From contig NZ_JHWD01000007.1 in NCBI RefSeq assembly GCF_000622225.1, positions 62,001 through 126,000 on the forward strand: a DNA stretch of 64,000 bases, read 5' to 3'. The notes beneath the pieces were generated by a model that saw only the letters and a list, made by a program, of their open reading frames with translations, made no database searches and was not told where the DNA came from. Below, piece after piece: positions 9,166 to 15,391 of the stretch. Each line of letters starts with the position of its first letter. The first letter of the stretch is position 1. A program made the translations under genes and the position numbers. This DNA is from Roseomonas mucosa ATCC BAA-692. Lineage in GTDB: Bacteria; Pseudomonadota; Alphaproteobacteria; Acetobacterales; Acetobacteraceae.

Positions 9166-9551
9166 TCGACACCGCGCATCCGGATTTCTTCGCGCGCTTC
9201 CCCATGCGGCCCGTCACCCATGACAGGCTGGATGCCGTGCTGGCCGAGGAGGTGCCGCAGCACCTGGCGCTGCTTTTCCTCTGGGGCCGCGACTGCCCCA
9301 ACTGCGACATCGCCAAGGCGGCCATGCTGACACGGCCCGAACGCTTCCAGTGGCCGGAACTGCGCTGGCTGCACGACAACGTCTATGACGATCCGGAGAT
9401 GGCCACCCGCTTCGGCCTGCACGGCATCCCGGTCTTCTTCCTGTTCCAGGGGCGGCGCGTGGTGGGCCGCATCACCGGCTGGCCCGGGGCCGCCGCCTTC
9501 ACCGGCGCCATCGCGCAGCAGCTCGCCGCCCTGCCCTCCCAGCCCCGCTGA
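9162..9551 (+). CDS. thioredoxin-fold protein with CPNC site
   Basis: A 129-aa thioredoxin-like protein with the redox motif WGRDCPNC (C45 and C48) and the cis-proline loop GIPVFF. The CPNC dipeptide is unlike thioredoxin (CGPC) or DsbA (CPHC). There is no signal peptide, so it acts in the cytoplasm, possibly as a reductase for a specific partner. Start overlaps the stop of the ribbon-helix-helix gene by 4 bases. Confidence 0.8.
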   Translation: MIDTAHPDFFARFPMRPVTHDRLDAVLAEEVPQHLALLFLWGRDCPNCDIAKAAMLTRPERFQWPELRWLHDNVYDDPEMATRFGLHGIPVFFLFQGRRVVGRITGWPGAAAFTGAIAQQLAALPSQPR

Positions 9552-9657
9552 CGTCGCCCTTTCCGAACGTGTGCCTTCGGCTCTCGCGGCCGATGCCGGG
9601 GCCGCTCCGACCGGGCACCGCCGCCCACCACGGCCAAACCGGGCTGATCCGGACGGA

Positions 9658-10197
9658 TCAGGCGCCGGACCTGCCCGCCGCCAGGATCGTCGCCAGGTTC
9701 ACCGGCCGGAAATCCCAGGCATCCACGCCGACATCGGTCTGGCGCGGCAGCGGCTTCAGCCGGCCATGGCTGTGCCCGTGCAGGTTGCGCCAGCCCTTGT
9801 GCATGTTCCGCCAGGTCCGGAAGGCATAGTGGCAGAGCACCAGCGGCACTTCCTCCACCACGATCTCCGCATAGGGCCTCATGCTGGCCCAGCCGGGCTG
9901 CTCCGTGACGGCGGGCCCGTCATTGTTGCCGGTGACGAGATGCTTCCTGCCATGCAGCCCATCCAGCAGGGCCGCCACTTCCGCCACGGACCGGTTCAGC
10001 GCGAAATCGCCGAGATGCCAGACCTCGTCCTCCGGCCCGACCACCTCGTTCCAGCGCGCGGCCAGGGCCGCATCCATCGCGGCGACCGAGGGGAAGGGGC
10101 GCCGGTAGAGACCCAACGCCCCGCCATGGCCGAAATGCGTGTCGGCGGTGAAGAAGACCGTCAGCGGTGCCGCACCGAAGCAGTGATCAGGCGGCAT
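9658..10197 (-). CDS. calcineurin-like metallophosphoesterase
   Basis: A 179-aa compact phosphoesterase. The metal-binding series is complete: ADTHFGH (D and H), HLGDF, GNND, CHY and HGHSHG. Proteins of this size and motif order hydrolyse nucleotides or cyclic nucleotides; the exact substrate is unknown. Its start overlaps the end of gcrA by 11 bases, so it is probably translated from the gcrA transcript. A short hairpin (CTGATCC-GGAC-GGATCAG, 9644-9661) spans its stop codon. Confidence 0.85.
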   Translation of the reverse strand: MPPDHCFGAAPLTVFFTADTHFGHGGALGLYRRPFPSVAAMDAALAARWNEVVGPEDEVWHLGDFALNRSVAEVAALLDGLHGRKHLVTGNNDGPAVTEQPGWASMRPYAEIVVEEVPLVLCHYAFRTWRNMHKGWRNLHGHSHGRLKPLPRQTDVGVDAWDFRPVNLATILAAGRSGA

Positions 10198-10735
10198 CCT
10201 CGCGCCGGTCCCGCGCCTTCACGTAGGCGATCGAGGCGTGTTCGGCGCAATAGGGGCGGCCCGACACGGCCTCGGCCGTGCAGAAGCGGAATTCCGGCGT
10301 GCCTGGCTCGCCGATCGGCCAGCAGCAGGTGCGCGCGCCGGAACGCTGGAAGGGGCGCACCACCGGCGGCGCGGCAACCGGAGCGCGCGGCGCCGGGGCG
10401 CTGCGCGGGGCCGGAGGCGGCGCGGAAACGGCGGACACTGTGGCAGCCGGCGCGGCAACGGCCGGGCGCGGCGCGGGCGGCGGAGCCACCGGCGGCGGCG
10501 CGGCGGGGCGCGGGGCCTCCGCGACAGCGGCGCGTGACACGGCGGGCTCGGCGGCACGCGCCTCCCCCGCCTCCTCGCGCCGGATCGGGCTGGGACGCGC
10601 GGAGAGGTTCAGGCGATGTGCCTTACCCACCACCGCATTCTTCGAGATTCCCATCCGCCGGCCGATCTCGGCCGTCGAATGTCCTTCGGCCCAGAGAGCC
10701 TGCAGCGTCTCGATCGCTTCGGCGGTCCACTCCAT
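10187..10735 (-). CDS. gcrA: cell-cycle transcription regulator GcrA
   Basis: A 182-aa GcrA-family protein. The N-terminal helix-turn-helix (MEWTAEAIETLQALWAEGHS and the GISKNAVVGKAHRL helix, residues 1-45) binds DNA, preferentially at CcrM-methylated GANTC sites. A long Ala/Pro linker (about 50-135) leads to a C-terminal cysteine-containing domain (CCWPIGEPG, FCTAEAVSGRPYCAEH) that contacts sigma-70. The ATG at 10735 was chosen over one 60 bases upstream because GGAGGAG sits just before it and family members start with MxWT. A GANTC site overlaps this ribosome binding site. Confidence 0.93.
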   Translation of the reverse strand: MEWTAEAIETLQALWAEGHSTAEIGRRMGISKNAVVGKAHRLNLSARPSPIRREEAGEARAAEPAVSRAAVAEAPRPAAPPPVAPPPAPRPAVAAPAATVSAVSAPPPAPRSAPAPRAPVAAPPVVRPFQRSGARTCCWPIGEPGTPEFRFCTAEAVSGRPYCAEHASIAYVKARDRREDAA

Positions 10736-10863
10736 CAGGGACTCCTCCGTATCCAGCACCGCTAGATACGGTAGGTGAATGCGCCCTGTTCCCACAAGAT
10801 GCGGGCCGGCTCAAAGGCACGCAAAAGTTGTGGACGGATTGTGGATACCGGGGAGAAGCGGCT

Positions 10864-11832
10864 TCAGAACAACACTCCCTTGCGCAGCATCCCGTGCACG
10901 CCCTTCTCGCCGTTCACCGTCTGCGTCACGCGGAAATCCACCGCGAGGGAACAGAACTGATAGGCATCGGCGGGCGAGAGATCGGTGCGCGATGCGATGA
11001 AGCCGATCATCTCGCGCAGTGCCTGCTTCATGGCGAGGTCGAGATCCTCGTTCATGCCCATGGTGATAAAATGCGTCGCCGTCTCCGCACGCGGGAAACG
11101 CAGCAGCGGGTCCTTCGCGCCGCCGCCCTTCTCCAGCGTCAGGCGGAAATGCCCGTCGAGGCAGATTTCCAGCGCGTTGATGCAGACCTCGCCATCGCCC
11201 TGCACGCCATGCCCGTCGCCCGCGGAAAACAGCGCTCCCTCCACATGCACCGGCAAATAGAGCGTGGCGCCCGCGCCCAGCTCCTTGTTGTCGAGGTTGC
11301 CGCCATGGGCGCGCGGCTCCTTGGTGTTGATGCGCCCCCACTCGCGCGGCGGCGCCACGCCCATCACGCCGAAGAAGGGCGAAAGCGGCAGGGTGATCTC
11401 GCGCGCCATCGGCAGGCGGCAGGTCATCGCCTCGCGATCCACCGGGATGTGCAGCATGCGCGTGAAAGGGAAATCCTCCGGCAGCGTGCCCATCAGCGGA
11501 CGGAAGCCGCAGAAGCCCCAGTCGGCGCCGAGCTCGATGCGCTCGATGTCCACCCGCAGCATGTCGCCGGGCTCCGCGCCGCGCACCGCCACAGGGCCGG
11601 TCAGGATATGCCCCGCCCCCAGGCGCGGCACCTTCGCCGCATGGATCGCTGCCAGGGCGGGCGGGATGGCGAGGCCGCTTTCCGGCGGCGGCATGATCTC
11701 CGGCGCGCCGGAGACGCATTGCAGCACCACGAGATCCCCGGATTCCACCGTGGCGACCGGGGCGAAGGAAGGATCGAAGACTCCCCAGCGCACGGTTTCG
11801 GGCGTCGCGGCGATCTGGTGCGTCTGGGGCAA
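10864..11832 (-). CDS. acetamidase/formamidase family protein
   Basis: A 322-aa FmdA/AmdA-family protein that probably hydrolyses a short amide to the acid and ammonia in the cytoplasm. Family features include the GxxxTGPVAVRGAEPGD strand region, NTKEPRAHGGNLDNKEL, and the AGDGHGVQGDGEVC loop. No permease or urea-channel gene lies nearby, so its amide source is unclear. It sits alone between gcrA and radA. Confidence 0.85.
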   Translation of the reverse strand: MPQTHQIAATPETVRWGVFDPSFAPVATVESGDLVVLQCVSGAPEIMPPPESGLAIPPALAAIHAAKVPRLGAGHILTGPVAVRGAEPGDMLRVDIERIELGADWGFCGFRPLMGTLPEDFPFTRMLHIPVDREAMTCRLPMAREITLPLSPFFGVMGVAPPREWGRINTKEPRAHGGNLDNKELGAGATLYLPVHVEGALFSAGDGHGVQGDGEVCINALEICLDGHFRLTLEKGGGAKDPLLRFPRAETATHFITMGMNEDLDLAMKQALREMIGFIASRTDLSPADAYQFCSLAVDFRVTQTVNGEKGVHGMLRKGVLF

Positions 11833-11912
11833 GGGGCCTCCTGCGGGCGATGGGAGCCGGCCGAGTCCGGCGCGCGGAATTTTTCCGCATCATGTCGGGC
11901 TTGGCGAGGGCC

Positions 11913-13328
11913 TCACTCCGCTTCGGGCGATGCCTTTCGTGCGCGCGGGCGTGCCCCTGCCGCGAATTCCGCCACCAGATCCACCAGGTGCCCGTTTTCC
12001 ACCAGCCGCAGCCCCTCCGGCGCGCTGAGCGCCCGGCCGCCGCGCGCCACGCGGCGCGGCAGGGTGGCGGCGTCGAAGCCCAGCTTGTGCGCCTCGCGCA
12101 GCCGCGTCTCCATCTGCGCCACCTGCCGGATCTCGCCGGACAGGCCGACCTCGCCGAAATAGACCATGCCCGGGCTGCTCGGCTGGTCCGTTGCCGCCGA
12201 GGCCAGCGCCGCCGCCACGGCGAGATCCGCCGCCGGCTCGGTGATGCGCAGGCCGCCCGCGATGTTCAGGTACACGTCGTTCTGCCCGACGCTCAGCCCG
12301 CAGCGGCTTTCCAGAACGGCGAGCAGCATGGAGAGCCGCCCGGAATCCCAGCCCACCACCTGCCGCCGCGGCGAGCCGCCATTGGAGGGCGAGAGCAGCG
12401 CCTGCACCTCCACCAGCACAGGCCGCGTGCCCTCCAGCCCGGCGAAGACAGCGGAGCCCGAGACATTCCCCCGGCGCTCCGCCAGGAAGAGCGCGGAAGG
12501 GTTCGGCACCTCCATCAGCCCGGCCTCGGTCATCTCGAAGACGCCGATCTCGTCGGTGGCGCCGAAGCGGTTCTTCACCGCGCGCAGGATGCGGAACTGG
12601 TGGCCGCGATCGCCTTCGAAATAGAGCGTGGCATCGACCATGTGCTCCAGCACACGGGGCCCGGCCAGCGTGCCCTCCTTGGTCACATGCCCGACCAGCA
12701 CCAGCGCGAAGCCGCGCGTCTTGGCAAGGCGCGAGAGTTCGGCGGCGCAGGCGCGCACCTGGCTGACCGTGCCGGGTGCGCTGTCCAGGCTGTCGAGCCA
12801 GACGGTCTGGATCGAGTCGATCACCACCAGCCCGATATCGTGCTCATCCTCCAGGCTGGCCACGATGTCGCGCAGGTTGCCGGCGGCGGCGAGGCCCATC
12901 GGCGCCTCCGCCACGCCCAGTCGCAGGGCGCGCAGACGCACCTGCTCCACCGCCTCCTCGCCCGAGATGTAGAGCGTGCGCTTGCCGCGCGCGACACGCG
13001 CCGCCGCCTGCAGCAGCAGCGTGGACTTGCCGATGCCCGGATCGCCGCCCACCAGCACCACCGAGCCCGGCACGAAGCCGCCGCCCAGCACGCGGTCCAG
13101 CTCCGCGATACCCACCGCCGTCCGCGCCGGCGGGGCGGAACGCCCCTTCAGCCCGACGAACTCCACCCGCCGCCCCCCTGCGGTGCGCCCGGCCGGCCCC
13201 GGCGAGCGCGCCTCCACGGTCTCCTCGACCAGCGTGTTCCACTCGCCGCAGCCCTCGCACTTGCCCTGCCATTTCGGATGGGGCGTGCCGCAGGACTGGC
13301 AGACGTAGCGGGTGACGGGCTTGGCCAA
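11913..13328 (-). CDS. radA: DNA repair protein RadA
   Basis: A RecA-like ATPase that promotes branch migration in recombination. The order is a zinc finger (C10, C13, C24, C27), a Walker A loop GGDPGIGKST (K101), the family motif KNRFG, and a C-terminal Lon-protease-like domain. The length of 471 aa is normal. The start is a TTG (13328) preceded by GGAG, because no ATG or GTG lies upstream of the zinc finger. A block of repeats lies immediately upstream. Confidence 0.95.
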   Translation of the reverse strand: MAKPVTRYVCQSCGTPHPKWQGKCEGCGEWNTLVEETVEARSPGPAGRTAGGRRVEFVGLKGRSAPPARTAVGIAELDRVLGGGFVPGSVVLVGGDPGIGKSTLLLQAAARVARGKRTLYISGEEAVEQVRLRALRLGVAEAPMGLAAAGNLRDIVASLEDEHDIGLVVIDSIQTVWLDSLDSAPGTVSQVRACAAELSRLAKTRGFALVLVGHVTKEGTLAGPRVLEHMVDATLYFEGDRGHQFRILRAVKNRFGATDEIGVFEMTEAGLMEVPNPSALFLAERRGNVSGSAVFAGLEGTRPVLVEVQALLSPSNGGSPRRQVVGWDSGRLSMLLAVLESRCGLSVGQNDVYLNIAGGLRITEPAADLAVAAALASAATDQPSSPGMVYFGEVGLSGEIRQVAQMETRLREAHKLGFDAATLPRRVARGGRALSAPEGLRLVENGHLVDLVAEFAAGARPRARKASPEAE

Positions 13329-13418
13329 GGCAGGGAACTCCGATCCCGAAAACAGGAACTATTCGGGAACATATAGCCCTGCACGCCCCGGAAAACGAGG
13401 GCGGCCGCCGCCGTCCCG

Positions 13419-13799
13419 TGCCCCGAAAGGGCCGCGCGCCTCCGCGGGGAGGGCGGCCACGGCGGGGCCGGTGACAGGCGGCGGCCGAAGGGGAACCGGC
13501 CGTCGCGTCGCCGCGTCCCGAAAGGGCGGCGCAACCCCGGGACGGGGGCGCGGCCACGGCGGGACCGGTGGAGCGCGACGGCCGGAGAGCCGTCCGCGAG
13601 GGAGGAGGAAAGCGGCCGTCACCGCCCCGCGCCCCGAAAGGACCACACGCCTCGGAGTGAGGGCGGTCGCGGCGGGGCCGGTGGAACGGTGACGGCCGGA
13701 TGGGAAGCGGCCGCCGCCTCCCCGCGCCCCGAAAGGGCGGCGCGGCCCGGAAAGGGCGCGCCGTCACGGCGGAACCGGTGGAAGGCGGCGGCCGGAGCG
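13419..13799. repeat. four imperfect GC-rich repeats between speE and radA
   Basis: The units begin at about 13421, 13516, 13632 and 13727, each with CCCGAAAGG. About 35-45 bases later each has a second shared block, CGGCGGGGCCGGTG or close to it (13460-13473, 13557-13570, 13669-13683, 13766-13780). Several units also carry GACGGCCG or GGCGGCCG facing CGGCCGTC, so each can fold into a hairpin. Unit lengths are about 95, 116 and 95. No start-to-stop frame here looks like a gene. The block is downstream of speE and upstream of radA, both on the minus strand. Confidence 0.75.
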
Positions 13800-14672
13800 T
13801 CAGCCCCTGGCGGGCAGGTGCTCCGCGATATAGGGCGGCAGGTGGAAGGCGCCGGCCTGGATCTCGGGCGTCCAGTAGCGGGTCTGGCCGAGGATGCCGG
13901 CCTTCTCCGCGCGCTCGCGGATCTGTTCCACCGTCGCATGGCGCGCCGCCGGGTCCTTGGCGGACCAGCCGAGCGTCATGTAGCCGCCGACATAGGTCGG
14001 CACCGCGGCGACATAGGCCCAGACATCGGCAAAGACCTTGCCGCGGCGCAGGCTGGTATCGCGCAGCTCGTCGGCCTGCATGATCGGCACGCCGCACTGG
14101 TTCACGACCAGCCCGCGATCCGACAGCAGGCGCGCGACATTGGCGTAGAACTCGTCGGTGAAGAGGACCTCGCCCACGCCGACCGGGTCGGTGCTGTCCA
14201 CGATCACCACGTCGAAGGAACCCGCCGCCGCCTTGCGCACATAGTCGATGCCGTCGCCGACGATCACCTCGGCACGCGGGTCATTCCAGGCGTCCCCGGC
14301 GATCTCCGGCAGGAACTCCTTGACCAGGCGGATCACCTCGCCGTCGATCTCGACCATCACGGCCTTCTCGACATTGCGTTGCTGCAGCACGCGCTTCAGA
14401 ACGCCGCCGTCGCCGGCGCCGATGATCAGCACGCGCCGCGCATCGCCATGCGCCAGCAGCGGCACATGGGTCAGCATCTCCTGATAGACGAACTCGTCCA
14501 TCTCGGTGATCTGCGTCACGCCGTCGAGCAGCATGACGCGGCCATGGCTGTAGGACTCGAAGATCATGATGTCCTGGAAGTCCGACTGGACGCGCGCCAA
14601 CTCGCGCTTCACGCGGAAGCGCTGGCCCCAGTCGGGATAGAGGGTCTCGTTCACCCAGGAATCAATCGTCAT
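13800..14672 (-). CDS. speE: spermidine synthase (polyamine aminopropyltransferase)
   Basis: Transfers the aminopropyl group from decarboxylated SAM to putrescine to form spermidine and methylthioadenosine. The 290-aa protein has the dcSAM-binding motif GAGDGG (85-90), the acidic loop MVEIDGEV, and the catalytic strand IVDSTDP. The start at 14672 is preceded by GAGGGA and gives the usual short N-terminus. It follows speD on the same strand, so substrate and enzyme are made together. The methylthioadenosine by-product fits with mtnA further along the window. Confidence 0.95.
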   Translation of the reverse strand: MTIDSWVNETLYPDWGQRFRVKRELARVQSDFQDIMIFESYSHGRVMLLDGVTQITEMDEFVYQEMLTHVPLLAHGDARRVLIIGAGDGGVLKRVLQQRNVEKAVMVEIDGEVIRLVKEFLPEIAGDAWNDPRAEVIVGDGIDYVRKAAAGSFDVVIVDSTDPVGVGEVLFTDEFYANVARLLSDRGLVVNQCGVPIMQADELRDTSLRRGKVFADVWAYVAAVPTYVGGYMTLGWSAKDPAARHATVEQIRERAEKAGILGQTRYWTPEIQAGAFHLPPYIAEHLPARG

Positions 14673-14720
14673 CTCGAATCCCTCGCCCAAGAGCTTCGGA
14701 ATGGTTTCCGCAAAGAGAGA

Positions 14721-14742
14721 GGGCGGACCCTAGGGCCCGCCC
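14721..14742 (-). terminator. hairpin between speD and speE
   Basis: GGGCGGACCC (14721-14730) and GGGCCCGCCC (14733-14742) pair over 10 positions with one mismatch. In the direction of transcription a pyrimidine-rich TCTCTCTTT follows. It may be a weak terminator or attenuator limiting speE relative to speD. Confidence 0.4.
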
Positions 14743-14769
14743 CCGGTCATCGCACGTGACGCTTTGGCG

Positions 14770-15228
14770 TCAGACGGAGATGCCGCGGCGATGCTCGCCG
14801 AGCTGCACGCGCTCGGGCAGGAAGCCCTTCTTCAGCAGCGGGATCGCCTTGTACGGATCGCAGACGCCGCAGACGAAGATGTCCAGCGCGGCGAAAGCCT
14901 TTTCCGGCCAAGTGTGGATCGACACGTGGCTCTCCGCCAGGACCAGCACGCCGGACACGCCGCCGTTGGGCTGGAAGTGGTGGAAGTGCCCGTGCAGGAT
15001 CGTGGCACCCGTGGCGATCGCGGCCTCACGCAGCACATCGTCGATGTGCGCGGGGTCGTCGAGATTCGTCGCACCCCAAAGGTCGATGATCAGATGCGTA
15101 CCCGCGAAGCGGACACCATCCTTCTCGACGAAGTAATCCTTTGCCTCATCGGCGCCGGAGGAGAAGTTTCCCTGGGCGTCGCTCGGAAATTCCGAGACCA
15201 TCCCCAGCGGAGCGGTAAGAGCGTCCAT
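14770..15228 (-). CDS. speD: S-adenosylmethionine decarboxylase proenzyme
   Basis: Makes decarboxylated SAM, the aminopropyl donor for SpeE. The 152-aa proenzyme cleaves itself between E99 and S100 in LVLAES-HVSIHTWPE; Ser100 becomes the pyruvoyl group. A conserved Cys lies in VCGVCDPY. There is an unusual N-terminal stretch of about 35 residues before the core fold. The start at 15228 is preceded by AGGGGC. The 163-base upstream gap separates it from the motility operon and probably holds its own promoter. Confidence 0.94.
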   Translation of the reverse strand: MDALTAPLGMVSEFPSDAQGNFSSGADEAKDYFVEKDGVRFAGTHLIIDLWGATNLDDPAHIDDVLREAAIATGATILHGHFHHFQPNGGVSGVLVLAESHVSIHTWPEKAFAALDIFVCGVCDPYKAIPLLKKGFLPERVQLGEHRRGISV

Positions 15229-15391
15229 ATCGGCCCCCTGTTCCACCAGAAGACGACCTGTGAGCCGGCAGCGCCGATCAGGTCAGTTGTTGCGGAGGGC
15301 GCATATGGGGCATGGGGGTCCAGGGGGCAAGCGAAATCGGGACTTCACGGGCCGAAAAAAATGCGGCCCTCCCCCGCGCCGCGCACGATGC

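Noticed and set aside
9385-12162. A 925-codon open frame on the plus strand
   Set aside because: It lies opposite the phosphoesterase, gcrA and amidase genes, shows no domain and is rich in Arg, Pro and Ala; it is the antisense shadow common at high GC.
13419-13799. CRISPR array
   Set aside because: Units are long, imperfect and without regular unique spacers; no cas gene is in the window.
12844-14097. A 417-codon minus-strand frame spanning the 13.4-13.8 kb repeat
   Set aside because: It joins antiphase readings of radA and speE through the repeats; the repeated Pro/Arg peptides come from the DNA repeat.
15229-15391. A riboswitch or polyamine leader upstream of speD
   Set aside because: Some short complementary stretches exist, but none match a known class by eye; a covariance-model search would be needed.
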